NCBI RefSeq assembly: GCF_014529535.1
Contig: NW_023503456.1
Location: 558,001-622,000, forward strand
Origin: Bradysia coprophila
Taxonomy: Eukaryota; Arthropoda; Insecta; Diptera; Sciaridae
Reading direction: 5' to 3'
Length of the DNA stretch: 64,000 nt
The translations under genes and the position numbers were made by a program. Shown one piece after another: positions 35,501 to 46,644 of this stretch. How positions within the stretch are numbered: position 1 is the first letter of the stretch; each line of letters opens with the position of its first letter. Under the pieces are notes generated by a model. That model was not told where the DNA came from, searched no databases, and worked only from the letters and a program-made list of their open reading frames with translations.

Positions 35501-35738
35501 GCTCTACGAATGATTGTCCATGATTTTTCTCAGGTTCGTTTCTGTCGTCCAAACGTTTCTTTCCCTTTCGAATCTGTAGCTTGGCAATGCATTTTGTTTG
35601 CAGGTCGCCCGTCTGCCGAAGATGAAAACACTTCATCGCAACTTGTTGCTGGAAGTGATCCAGGCGATGGCCGAAATACTGGGAGAGATACGATTCAACC
35701 ATGACTTTACAACGAACAGCATTCGCAGCGATTTATGA
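32559..35738 (+). CDS. LZTR1: LZTR1, Kelch-BTB-BACK adaptor of CUL3 ubiquitin ligase
   Basis: Twelve exons (32559-32725, 32795-33218, 33310-33473, 33539-33591, 33654-33913, 33973-34136, 34307-34458, 34536-34701, 34761-34933, 35002-35180, 35249-35533, 35604-35738) join in frame to 773 residues; vertebrate LZTR1 is about 840. Residues ~55-355 are Kelch repeats ([49 protein letters not shown]). BTB1 starts near 379 ([10 protein letters not shown]), with BACK following. BTB2 starts near 590 ([30 protein letters not shown]), then BACK2 with LRYIYYGD and NRLQAFCK. It recruits RAS-family GTPases to CUL3 for ubiquitination at endomembranes. All introns are short (47-170 bp). The first ATG after an in-frame stop is 32559; ATG 32586 is the alternative. 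Confidence 0.96.
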
Positions 35739-35856
35739 AGTCTGGACTTAGCTGTCAGCCGGCACTGGTTTGGAGCGAATTATTGAAAATGATTGCGAAC
35801 CGCAAAATTGAAATTGATTTTAAATGTTGTTCGTCGTGTTCACAAAGTATTACAGA

Positions 35857-35862
35857 AATAAA
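35857..35862 (+). promoter_or_regulatory. LZTR1 polyadenylation signal
   Basis: AATAAA lies 119 bp after the LZTR1 stop codon and is the first canonical signal downstream. Confidence 0.6.
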
Positions 35863-37049
35863 AAATTGTTTAAATGTCGCACGTGTCGATTGTTGTATAC
35901 AACAGTGATTCAGCTCTTCGCCCTTTTCGTCCACTTACGGGAAGCTTTTTTGTCAGACAGTGGGAGGTGCGGGAAAAGTGGGAAAATATGCAGTTTTTCA
36001 TGCCTTCTCGCCAATAGCTACTGTTGTATGTACACGAACCCGATTTTATTTTAAGAAACGTGTCTAACGGCACGGATTCTGTGCATTCTGTGTTGATGTG
36101 ATGAATGCTTTGCATTCGATTCAACCACATAAAATTGATGACATAGTCGTCTGGTGGTTGAATATTCAACCAATGTCGATACATTGTACTTCGTATCGAC
36201 AGAAGAATCATCCCAAGTCGCATACGTGTGGCTTATGAAGGTTTGAGAAAACTTTCATTTGTTCACGCTCAATATGTGCAAACTTTGATTTGCGTAGTTA
36301 AAGTAAAATAATTATGAAATGTGTACGTCTTAGCGCAATTACGAAGCCCGACGTACGACGTTCCTTTCAAATGTAAATGTCAAATTGTCCTAAACTTTTA
36401 ATTTATTAAGTATAAATACACATAAGGCCTAGTATTCTATTCGGCCTTCGATTACCTTCCAAATGAAACAAAAATCACGAAAAAAGGATGAAATTTACTC
36501 AAGTTATTTGCAAAATACACTTAGGGCCGAGTAGCCTCTCACTTCTTTGGCCCTAATTCACAGTCCACAGGCCGATTTTATTTAACTTTTTTTTTCCTGG
36601 ATTGGTATTGACAATACCTATCATTTGCCGTGTCATTTACATTTCCATCGTTTATTTTGCGCCTTCAAAGACCTTTTACCACTAAAATTGTGACAACTAT
36701 GTGACTTATTTCATCTGAAGATTTAAGTAAGAAAATTACACAAAAGAGGAAATCTGCTGTTTTCCTGACTACTGGCTACTGTTGCATGAACCCAATTTTC
36801 AAATAGATGTTCTGATTAGTCTCGTTAAGAGATACTTTTCCTGTTTTCCCGCATCTCCCTATGTTTCTATGTTCTATCTATCTACGGGCTATCTCGGAAA
36901 GTAATCAGCTAATCTCCATGAAATTTTGCAGGAGCCTCAGGGTGGGCATAAAATGAAAATGTGAAAATGGGACAAAATTTTTATTGTGGATTCGTCATCT
37001 ATGAACATAGGCAAACACTTTGCCCTTACCGTATGCTTCGAAAATAAAT
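35863..37049. other. LZTR1 3' flank and F1 relic
   Basis: 36299 to about 37045 is a diverged, shortened copy of F1: a GTTAAAGTAAAATAATTATG start, two copies of a CACATA...CTATTCGGCC unit, the TTGACAATACCTATCATTTG block, and the ATTCGTCATCTATGAACATA end. 35863-36298 shows no gene. Confidence 0.55.
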
Positions 37050-37455
37050 TTTCTTGTAGGTCTGTTCCTGAACATCTGCCACATGCGACGCAGATTTTTT
37101 GGTAAACTTTTTGTTGTTTCCAGTCAAATATTTTTTTGGTAAAAATTATTTGGCAGATGATGAGGAAAACTAAGCCAGCTTGTTTGAACTAATTGGGTGT
37201 AAAATTTATTTTTTGCGTAACGAAGCTGAAAGTTTTAACTCTAGCGATATCATTCATTTTAGAAATTGTACTTCAAAGACTGCGTCACCCTATTCTCGTA
37301 GAGATTTAGTTGGGATATCACCCTTTTTGGAAGTTTTAGGTCAAAAATTTGACGAAAATTGAAAATTTGACGAAATTTCACAAAACTTTGCAAAATCTCA
37401 CAAATTTTAACAAAGTTCGAAAATTTGACGAAAATCGAAAATTTGACGAAATTCT
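37050..37455. repeat. Foldback-family half copy with minisatellite
   Basis: The order ACATCTGCCACATGCGACGC, a TTATTTGGCAGATGATGAGG block, CTAGCGATATCATTC, GACTGCGTCACC and TTGGGATATCA repeats that of 20340-20610. It is followed, as there, by GAAAATTTGACGAAA units (37355-37455). The pairing of foldback and minisatellite is therefore part of the element. Confidence 0.75.
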
Positions 37456-38744
37456 GATTTTCCCTGCGATAATGATGAATGAAACTTTAGTTCTAATGGC
37501 CTGACTAAGGTCCTGCTATGTTTCATGAAGATTGGCTGCGGATTTTCCGAGATATAGATAGATAAAAACATACAGAGTAAGTTGAAAGATTTTGATTGTT
37601 TGGAGAATGCCATTTTTCATGTATTTGTGCTGAAAATGACGAGTTGGAAAACGCAATATCTCCGGTAGGCGTGTGATAGCTCATTTTCTTTGTATTTCAA
37701 GTGAGATTTCATTTTGAAGATAATTTGATTGCGATATTGGACTTTTTGGCGGAAGTAAAATTCTCGCATCATGTCCCGAGCGATAGTGGAGGACTTGACG
37801 CGATCTTACCCCAAAAAAAGAACGAAGAATTTCTATTCTATCATATTCTCGCTTCAAACACGAGCAAAACGAGCTATCACTCGACTATGTAGGCTTAAAA
37901 TTACCGGGGATGCAACGTTTTGAAATTGGTCACTTTTCATACGAAATACACCAAATTCACTTTTTCCAAACAATCAAAATCCTTCAACTTACTCTGTATG
38001 TTTCTATCTATCTGTCTATCTATCTGTCTATATATCGATGGTCGATTTCGGAAACTAGTCAGCCAATCTCCATGAAATTTTGCAGGAGCCTCAGGGTGGG
38101 CATAAAAATGAAAAATGAAAAACGTCATTACCCCAGGAAAAATCCGAATTTTGTTTTATTAGCCTCGAAGTGGCTTCTGAGTGTGGTTTTTGAAGGTCGG
38201 GAACGCGTTTTCGGCTGTATATCAGCTATATTGAAACCTACAGGGGCGTGTGACCCATCAAATGAAAGGTATTCGCCACACAAATCGAACAAAAAAATAA
38301 TTAGAAAAATCGGTGCAGACCCGGTTGAGCAAGAGTGGTCAGATTTACCAAATTTTGAGCTACTCGAGCGTATAATGAAAGGACTAATATTCTTTGGGTT
38401 ATGAGATGAGAGATAGAGAGCTACTTTCTTCGGCAAAGTCTCAGAGTTTTACGAGTGGAACATCGTGGCATATGTGAAAAACGTCAAAAGTTGGAAATGG
38501 GTGAGTCAATTATGTTTTAGAGAGGTATTGAATGGTGGCAGATAGAGACTTTCTTTCTTCGGCAAAGTAGTAGGGGAAGTTTTGGCGATCATTTTGAATG
38601 TGGGGTCGCCGAGGCGGGGAAGATGTTCAAAATGGCTGCCAAAATTTTCATCAAAAATTCTTATTGGCTATATCGATAGATCTTCACTCGGGTATCATTT
38701 TGATGAATAGAGTTCGGCCTAAATTTCAGGTTAAGAGCCCAAAA
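37456..38744. repeat. Dispersed repeat R3, copy 2
   Basis: 37840-38580 is the inverse of 21066-21960: CTCGACTATGTA, CTATCTATCTGTCTA repeats, GACCCATCAAATGAAAGGTA and TTTACGAGTGGAACA blocks. 37480-37680 is a partial second copy in the opposite sense, so R3 itself tends to occur as inverted pairs. No coding function. Confidence 0.7.
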
Positions 38745-39060
38745 CTTCTAAAATGAATGATATTCTGACAAAAATCTCTACGAGAAAAGTGAGACGCAGT
38801 CTTTGAAGTACAATTTCTAAAATGAATGATATCGCTAGAGTAGACGCTTTCAGCTTCGTTACGCAAAAAAAAAAATTACACCCAATTAGTTCAAACAAGC
38901 TGGCTTAGGTTTTCTCATCATCTGCCAAATAATTTTTACCAAAAAAAATTTGACTGGAAACAACCAAAATTTTACCAAAAACATCTGCGTCGCATCTGGC
39001 AGATAAATTGTCTTGTAGGTCTGTTCCTAAACATCAACCACTTTGCGACGCCGATTTTTA
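38745..39060. repeat. Foldback-family half copy
   Basis: Carries CTCTACGAGAAAAGTGAGACGCAGTC, an ATGATATCGCTAGAG block, GACGCTTTCAGCTTCG and an inner CATCTGCGTCGCA/TGCGACGC arm. It is cut at 39060 by insertion of F2 copy A. Confidence 0.72.
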
Positions 39061-40230
39061 GACCCGTACGAAGTACTTGGGTCTTATAGGTTTACGCATA
39101 CGTTTGTAACACGTCGAATTGGACTCCCTGAGTAAGGGGAAACCTATTGTGGTTGAACATAGATGCCAAATCAGCGAAAAAAAATGTCCGTCTGTCTGTC
39201 TGTCTGCACGATAACTTGAGTAAAACACATCCGATTTCTAAAATTCTTTTTTTCCCGTTTGGTATTATCAAAAGAGAGGCTAAGTTCGAAGATGAGTGAT
39301 TTTGGATCGACCCCTCCCGAGCTGGGGCCTAATAAGTGCTTTACGGTTTTTCGAAGATATCTCCGGACATTTAAGCACTACACTTGTCAGTGTCAAATAA
39401 AAGGTATTTACAATACCGATCGACAAAAAAAAAGTTAATGGAAATCGGATGACCGACTCGTGAGTTAGACCCCTTGGTGTGAACCAGGCACAGGGCGGCA
39501 AGCAGTTTTTGCTTGTAGGTCGGCCAAATTTGAACATATTTAGATGGATTTTACTTCAATAGATAGGTATTGACCGTACCAATCAGGAAAAAAAAGTTTT
39601 TGAAATTATGTTCACCGGAGCGTGAGCTAGGTCTCTTGGAGTGAGCTCTTATCTGGCTACTCGGCCGTACAGTGAACGAGTATTTTGTCAATATCTCGAG
39701 TAAATTTTGACCGAATTTCATGAATTTTTTTTTGTTTGAAAGGTATTAACGAATGTAAAGCGTCGGTAAAATTTCAGGTCTCCTAACAAAATGGCTGCCG
39801 GCGGCCATATTGGATTTTATTAAAAGTGATATAAAGTGGGAAAAATGGTACTTAGAGTGTTTCTGTTAACATGGAAATAATTTGTTATGTGTGTGGGGTG
39901 TTTCAGGCATTCCATATATGGACATCTATATATACCCATATACAGCTATATTACAGCATATTCATCTGTGAAATGTTTATTTATATGTAAATATAGCGGT
40001 ATATAGCTGTTTAAATAGGAATTTATGAAATTTGACTTCGTACGGGGCTGTCTATATTGCCTCCGGCAATTTATTTGTTGATGATAGCAAGGCAAAGAGT
40101 GGATAATACAAGTGATTTTAAAGCGCGAATAGCTTTTTCAGTAGAGAATGAAGTAAAAGAAATGAAGAGTTTCACAGTAAAGGCTTTTGATACGAATAGG
40201 TGTTTCGTACGGGTCGGCGTTAGCTATGTT
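39061..40230. mobile_element. Repeat family F2, copy A
   Basis: The ends are GACCCGTACGAAGTACTTGG at 39061 and the complement of CGCCGACCCGTACGAAACAC near 40225, giving inverted GACCCGTACGAA termini. Internal landmarks: a GTCTGTCTGTC run, CTCCGGACATTTAA, ATGGCTGCCGGCGGCCATAT and CATATATGGACATCTATATA. Copies B (45343-50822, interrupted) and C (54817-56776) match it. No transposase is present, so it is non-autonomous. Confidence 0.72.
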
Positions 40231-40645
40231 TTTTAGCAAAAATTGATTGTCAGATGATGCATATAGTTTCATCGTTCTTTTTTCTGCGGTTAGACTGAGT
40301 CAAGTCCTCCGCTATCGCTCCGGACATGATTGAAAACGTGAAAAATATGTATTCTCTAGAATTGAAAGACTCATTGTTCCCAAAGTTGATGAATCTTTCG
40401 CGATAACACTCTTAAAATGTAAAATCAAATTTACGGCAGAGCAATAAGAAACTTTTTAATCTAATCTAATCAGCAGACGATATATAAATATTACTTGCAT
40501 GGCCAACCGGTGATTTTCATTATCTTTTGCGTGCATTAGCCAATTTTTCAATTTCAATTTACGCATAATCAAACAGAATTTGAAGAAGACCACAACCTCT
40601 TAACAACTGCGCCATTCGTAGCTATTGTTTTTCGCATTTTAAATT
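40231..40645. other. Upstream region of the BNR_4 gene
   Basis: 40285-40330 repeats the GACTGAGTCAAGTCCTCCGC block of 22012-22050. The remainder is unique and contains the candidate TATA box at 40481-40490. Confidence 0.45.
40481..40490 (+). promoter_or_regulatory. Candidate TATA box of the BNR_4 gene
   Basis: TATATAAATA lies 156 bp before the ATG. With a start site about 30 bp downstream it would give a ~130-base leader. It suggests a working eukaryotic promoter but is weak evidence in AT-rich DNA. Confidence 0.35.
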
Positions 40646-41998
40646 ATGTCTGGACCAAAGAAAAGTACTAATGTTCGCACTAGTGACACGTTTATATTAA
40701 GCGACGATGGTGGGTGGTGCTGGTTTGAGTATCCAGGCGCTATTCAACATGGATCTACCATTCTAGTAGGATCAGTTGCATCAGGTGGTCATGATAAAAA
40801 TCGTCATGGTAATATTGAGCTCCACATTCATGACTGTTCAACGGGAGTTACTGAAAGTGTTGTACTGCACGAACAGTTTGAATTAGACGATCACAATGGT
40901 CCTGCATTGCTCGTACGACCAGATGGCAGATTATTGGTTCTTTATGCAAAGCATAACACTGAATCACATAATTATTCACGCATCTCTGTGGCTGATGCGA
41001 AGCCATTCCGTCAATTTACACCAGTTCAACTGTATGAACCGTCACCGAGTACTGAACTTACGTACGCAAATTTATTTATCCTGCCAGATGAATCGAATCG
41101 AATCTACAATTTTTTTCGCGGCATTCATGGGTCATACAAGCCATCCTACCTGTATTCAGACGATTTGGGAACAACCTGGAAAAACGGTAATGTCTATATA
41201 AACGTCCCATCAACACAAAAACACCGACCATATGTACGATATGCATCGAATGGACGAGATACGGTACATATGGTGTACACCGAAGGACATCCTCGCGATT
41301 ATGACAATAATTTATATCACATCTACTATAGAGCCGGACAGCTGCATCAATCGGACGGTACCGAACTGTGTACATTGCAAACCGGCCTCGAATCACCAGA
41401 CCAAGGCACACTAATTTTTCGCGGTGACGGAAAGCATGTTCCATGGATAGTTGATCTTGTCCTTGACGACAATTCATATCCTGTATGTGTTTACAGTGTT
41501 CAATACGATTCGGAAGGTCTTCCGGTTGGTCAGGGTGGAGATGACATACGTTATCGATATGCACGATGGGATGGTATTACTTGGCAAGACTATCCGCTCG
41601 CTTATGCCGGCTGCCGTCTATATTCCGGAGAAGATGATTACACAGGCTTAGCTGCTATTGAGCCTGATGATGTGTCAGAAGTGTATATTTCAACAAATAG
41701 CGATCCGGTGACTGGAATTTCACTGATCAGTCGAACTGATGGACAACGGCATTATGAACTCTTTCATGGAAAAACGAATGATAAAGGAAAAACATGGGTG
41801 TGGACAGCACTAACAAATGATTCGAATGTGGACAATTTACGGCCAATGCGACCTCAATCAATCAGTGCCGCCTCATCCAACCAGTGTCAGCGATATCGTT
41901 CATTATTGTGGTTAAGAGGAACGTATCGTTCATACACAGATTATTTACAACAAATTGTTGGACGTGTGTGGGAAATAAGCGATGGGAAAGAAGAATAG
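40646..41998 (+). CDS. Single-exon BNR_4-type beta-propeller protein
   Basis: An uninterrupted 450-residue frame with no intron. It has the pattern of the BNR_4 family (PF15892), found mainly in bacteria, fungi and algae: WFEYPGAI at 26-33, GGHDKNRHGNIEL at 47-59, DDHNGPALLVRPDGRLLVLY at 81-100, and two Asp-box motifs, SDDLGTTW (171-178) and TNDKGKTW (377-384). Some polysaccharide lyases such as ulvan lyases are annotated with this fold, so a polysaccharide-acting role is possible but is inference. No signal peptide or membrane segment is seen, which argues for a cytosolic protein or a non-classical export. Codon use is not obviously foreign. Transposons lie on both sides. No AATAAA is seen close after the stop. 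Confidence 0.85.
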   Translation: MSGPKKSTNVRTSDTFILSDDGGWCWFEYPGAIQHGSTILVGSVASGGHDKNRHGNIELHIHDCSTGVTESVVLHEQFELDDHNGPALLVRPDGRLLVLYAKHNTESHNYSRISVADAKPFRQFTPVQLYEPSPSTELTYANLFILPDESNRIYNFFRGIHGSYKPSYLYSDDLGTTWKNGNVYINVPSTQKHRPYVRYASNGRDTVHMVYTEGHPRDYDNNLYHIYYRAGQLHQSDGTELCTLQTGLESPDQGTLIFRGDGKHVPWIVDLVLDDNSYPVCVYSVQYDSEGLPVGQGGDDIRYRYARWDGITWQDYPLAYAGCRLYSGEDDYTGLAAIEPDDVSEVYISTNSDPVTGISLISRTDGQRHYELFHGKTNDKGKTWVWTALTNDSNVDNLRPMRPQSISAASSNQCQRYRSLLWLRGTYRSYTDYLQQIVGRVWEISDGKEE

Positions 41999-42468
41999 AC
42001 ATGAAAGGGGTGGTGGGTGGTTGTTAAAAAGTAAAATATTTCCTTTAAATTTTTCGATTGAAGTTTTGTTCGCCACATTACCCCATTGGATTGCTACACT
42101 GTATGAAATATGACGTTGAAGTTTTTCATTTGTAACCTATGCAATTTTGTTGTCAATTTGTAGTTTCTGTGGGCTTTGAACCAGTGGGAGATGCGGGAAA
42201 ACAGGAAAAGAGCCTCAAACACTCAGATTGTGACAACAACTTTCACATCGTTAACTATTTACAACGATTTACAACAACAAGCATGTTAGGGTGGTTCAAA
42301 GTTCCCTGAAGGCGAAGAGATTGAAAATTATTAAGAAAAATGGACAAAAATGACATTTTAAATATGTTTAAAGACGTAAATTTTGTGTTTCTATGTATTG
42401 CTTACAATTTCAAAGCAATCTAAAGAAGAAAATGAAAGAAAAAAAATTTCTTCGATGTCCCCAACAAC
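41999..42468. other. 3' flank of the BNR_4 gene
   Basis: No gene. It ends with CCAACAAC (42461-42468), the left target duplication of the next element. Confidence 0.45.
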
Positions 42469-44133
42469 CAGGGCCGGATTAGCATTTACAGCGCCCTGGG
42501 CAACGAGCCTTGCAGCGCCGCATGAAAAAATTATTAAAGAAATTGTTTCCTACATTGTCAACCAAATCAAATAAAATGTTTTCAACATTTCCTCAAGAAT
42601 ATTATTTTCTAAGTGTAATGTGTAGTTAGAAATGGCGAGCGAGGCGAGGTGGCAAGCTTATGATAACATATAACCATATATGAATGAGAGATATATGATA
42701 TAACCAGAGTTTTCGTGATTAATTCGCAAAACTTTCCCACAAACAAAAATCAAGTAAAGTTATAAAAAGGTTTCGCTCGTATTTTTCGGGATTTTAAGTT
42801 TGAAGTTTGTAGAATGAATCCGAAACAATTTTTTCTTGAAATTCTTCTTGAAGAACAAATCAAATCAAACAAATTTATTTAGCAAATAGCTATTTTCAAA
42901 TACAAAGTTCCATAATCACAGACATTGAAAAATGAACACTACATTTCAAATTTACATCACAATTCTATAGTTTCATTCAGGTGTTCTTTCAATTTACACT
43001 CGAATGTCCTCTCATTATTCTCACTTTTCACTTCCCTTGGAAGATCGTTAGAACATGAACGCGTTGTGAGGAAAAACCAAGAAAAAAACGTGAATTTTTG
43101 ACACAATATTTGTGATACTGTTACAGTTTCATTATATTGCGAGATTTACTCTACTTGGTAAGGCAACGCACTGCTCCTAGCATGAGCACTACTTTGACAA
43201 ACGTCGAATTTGGAGGCTTTTGTGATGAGAGCTACCGCTTAAGATTGATTGTATTGTGTGTTTGAACTCACACAACTAAAACAAGTCACCTATCTTCACA
43301 AAAGAAACGCAGTGCCTACTGTGACTTCATCAGCCTCCAAATATTTCTTATGTTCATGCTAGGAGCAGTGCGTTGGGTAAGGTCATGATTCGGAAAAAAC
43401 GACTTGCGTTGAAGCAATTTCAAGGATCTAGGACTCGGGATCCCCAAAGTATTGAAGTTTAGGGCACTCTAGAATGATCCTTTGTCTTCACTCTGAAAGT
43501 GTTAGATCTTGAAATTTAGGTTAAAAAAAAATCGCGAATATATGCCATGAACAATTTTCAATGGGCGGAAACGGATTTGTTCTGCAGCTTTTCCAGCTGC
43601 TTTATTTGTTCCAAACTCCCGTTGTCCGGCGATCATGAGCAGGTTTCAGCTCATGAGGAATTTACAAAATTTCCGAAAATTCCTCATGAGCTAAAAGCTT
43701 TCCATCATCCGACTATCACCGGCGGCTGACGAAAATGAAGCAATGGAATGGTTATTGAAAATTATTTATAGTGTCTTCAGCCAGAAGCCTCAAAGCTCAA
43801 CTTTTCTAAAGCAGGACCATCATAAAAACGCTTTAAATAACCAAATACGAACAGCCTTGGGTTAGTCGATGTGCGTGTATTATTCAAAAATATCAAGTTA
43901 GATGTATATATCGAGGTATATATGCATTTCTTGTAGCTCACATTTACCCCAAGAATGTAATGTACAGACGCAAGCGAAGCGAGCGCGATTTTTTTTTAAT
44001 CGACGTTGATTTGTGCATGACCTATGTTGAACGTGAAATGATTACATTGTCGAGAAAATTTAATTTCTTAGCGCCCCTATTTTCCCAGCGCCCTGGACCG
44101 GACCCACTGCGCCCATGGGTTAATCCGGCTCTG
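42469..44133. mobile_element. Non-autonomous hAT-like element, 8-bp duplication
   Basis: Ends CAGGGCCGGATTA and the complement of CAGAGCCGGATTA, with subterminal AGCGCCCTGG near both ends. An exact 8-bp duplication CCAACAAC flanks it (42461-42468, 44134-44141). These are hAT hallmarks. The 1665 bp contain no transposase. A second MITE is nested at 43164-43375, and a fold AGCTCATGAGG/CCTCATGAGCT lies near 43648-43694. Confidence 0.88.
43164..43375. mobile_element. Nested MITE with CAACGCACT ends, 7-bp duplication
   Basis: 212 bp starting CAACGCACTGCTCCTAGCAT and ending with the complement, flanked by GGTAAGG (43157-43163, 43376-43382). The interior arms continue with further pairing (TTTGGAGGCT / AGCCTCCAAA). 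It is in the same family as 23759-23920 and postdates the hAT-like host. Confidence 0.85.
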
Positions 44134-44141
44134 CCAACAAC

Positions 44142-45342
44142 CTGCAATCACTTGTTTGCCAGAACTCGCTCGGTAAATGTTCCTTAACAAAATTTGCGTT
44201 ATCGACATTATTAAGTTCGAAGATGGGCTATGTGGGATCAAGGATCTGGAAGCTGTTCCAGTAAAACAGTGTTTTACACTGTTGATGATAATTGAATCGA
44301 TCGAATACGATTACTTTGATTGAATTTACCATTGCTTCAAAAAATACGAGTAGAGTTGAATGTTCTGAGGAGTTAATAGTTGTTGATTTCAATATTTGAC
44401 TTTCAATTTGACTATTACGGTGATAGCCAACTATCACGAGCGAAAGTAGCAGATTTCACGCCATGCCATAAAAAAATGTATAAAATTGTATGAAAAACCA
44501 ATTTCTGAATCGTTATTTGAATGTGTAGGAAAAGTCGGTTGGCCTGTAGAGGCGCCACCATTTTCTTTAGTACTTTGCGCTCTATTTTCACGTGAAATAA
44601 CTTCACTACATTAAAAACGATCAAACAGAAAACTTTCAATGTTTTGTGAATGTAGAAAGTACCGGGTACCTAGTTCACACCAAGGGGTCTGACTCACGAG
44701 TCGGTCATCCAATTTCCATAAACTTTTTTCTTTGTCGATCGGTATTGTAAATACCTTTAATTTGACGTACAATTGTAGCCTTTAAATGGCCAGAGATATC
44801 TTTGGAAAGCGTTAAAGCACTTATGGGGCCCCAGCTCGGGAGGGGTCGACCCAAAATCTCCCATCTTCGAACTTAGCCTCACTATTTTGACTATCTTTCA
44901 GGGGAAAAAAAGTTTTTGAAATCGGATTTGATTTACTCAAGATATCGACGTGACGGACGGACGGACTGACAAAATTTTTATTTCGGATTCGTCATCTATG
45001 AACATAGGCAAACACTTTGCCCTTACCGTCTGCTTCAAATTTCATCAATTACACACGGCATCGTAATCCTATAAGCCCCTTCGTACTTCGAAACAATCGA
45101 AGGCAAACGGAAAATTTCTACTTTGTGCCTACAAATGTAAGATAGATTATTAAATGAAAGAAAGTCTCATCAGGCAAGCGACCCAACCCACCCATAATTG
45201 TGGGGCATAGTTCGTAATAAATAAGATCTCAGTTTTAGACCACACTTTTGTAAGCCTAGAGTGAACGAGTCAATTTCTTTAGTTTTATTGTAAAGGACAC
45301 GTTCCATTTTGAACTGGACTGTGTTGTGTAAAACGTTTTTAA
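44142..45342. other. Repeat-derived, no gene
   Basis: 44197-44290 is the inverse of 31200-31310. 44535-44610 relates to the hairpin region at 15099-15240. 44660-45090 is a chimera: its left part matches the F2 interior (CTCACGAGTCGGTCATCC, CAGCTCGGGAGGGGTCGA) and its right part the F1 right end (CGACGTGACGGACGG, ATAAGCCCC). No coding region. Confidence 0.5.
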
Positions 45343-46644
45343 TCTTATGCGTTTACGCATACATCCGTAACACGTCGAATTGGACTCCCTGAGTAAGGGG
45401 AAACCTATTGTGGTTGTCTAGAGATGCCAAATCAGTGAAAAAAAAATGTCCGTCTGTCCGTCTGCACGATAACTTGAGTAAAACGCATCCGATTTTGAAA
45501 ATTCTTTTTTTTCCCGTTTGGTAATGTCAAAAGACAGGCTAAGTTCGAAGATGAGTGATTTTGGATAGACCCTTCCCGAGCTGTGGCCCAATAAGTGCTT
45601 TACGGTTTTTCGAAGATATCTCCGGACATTCAAACGTTACACTTGTAACTGATACGTCAAATAAAAGGTATTTACAATACCGATCGACAAAAAAAAAGTT
45701 TATGGAAATCGGATGACCGACTCGTGAGTTAGACCCCTTGGTTTGAAACAGGCACAGGGCGGCAAGCAGTTTTTGCTTGCAGGTCGGCCACATTTCAACA
45801 TATTTCGTCTGTTTTAGCTTTATTAGATAGGTATTGACCGTACCAATCAGTTTTTGAAATTATGTTCTCCGGAGCGTGAGCTAGGTCTCTTGGAGTGAGC
45901 TCTTATCTGGCTACTCGGCCGTACAGTGAACGTGGAGTATTTTGTCAATATCTCGAGTAAATTTTGACCGAATTTCATGAATTTTTTTTTTGTTTGAAAG
46001 GTATTAACGAATGTAAAGCGTCGGTAAAATTTCCGGTCTCCTAACAAAATGGCTGCCGGTGGCCATATTGGATTTTAATAAAAGTGATATATCTTGGGAA
46101 AAATGGTACTTAGAGTGTTTCTGTTAACATGGAAATAATTTGTTATGTGTGTGGGGTGTTTCAGGCATTCCATATATGGACATCTATATATATCTATATT
46201 CACCTATATTGAGCAATATACAGGCATATAGAGCTATATAATGGGTGTCAAAGGGTGTTTCACGCGCATCGTAGTACTCCTTATGTACCATAGCCTCTGT
46301 TCACCAACTCCTACATCCTATCCTACCCGTGGTGACACCTGTTATAGTGAGCAACCCCATGAACGATCAGGTAACCAACCCTGATGTAGTAGTGTGGGTC
46401 ACTTAGCATAAGGATGAGGGGGGCTGTCTTCGGGTAGTATCTTAACGCTACGTATAGATAGGGCCGGAGACAGCTGGGCACTATCAAGATGGGATAGCGG
46501 CCTAGTATGGTGGCGGATGATCTCAACAGCAAGAGACAACGGCAGCATACACAATCCTAGTCAGTTGGATTACCATCAAAAACAAATTGGTCCTCCGATG
46601 AAGAGGGGGTTTGAGCCGAGGCTTGCGACCTGGCTCTGAGACAC

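Noticed and set aside
35870-36223. Minus-strand 117-residue frame after LZTR1
   Set aside because: No recognisable domain, no upstream gene structure, and it overlaps the LZTR1 3' flank.
40646-41998. Bacterial contamination or misassembly as the source of the BNR_4 gene
   Set aside because: A single gene with no neighbouring bacterial genes or Shine-Dalgarno site, flanked by repeat families (F2, hAT-like) found throughout the window. Long reads would still be the decisive check.
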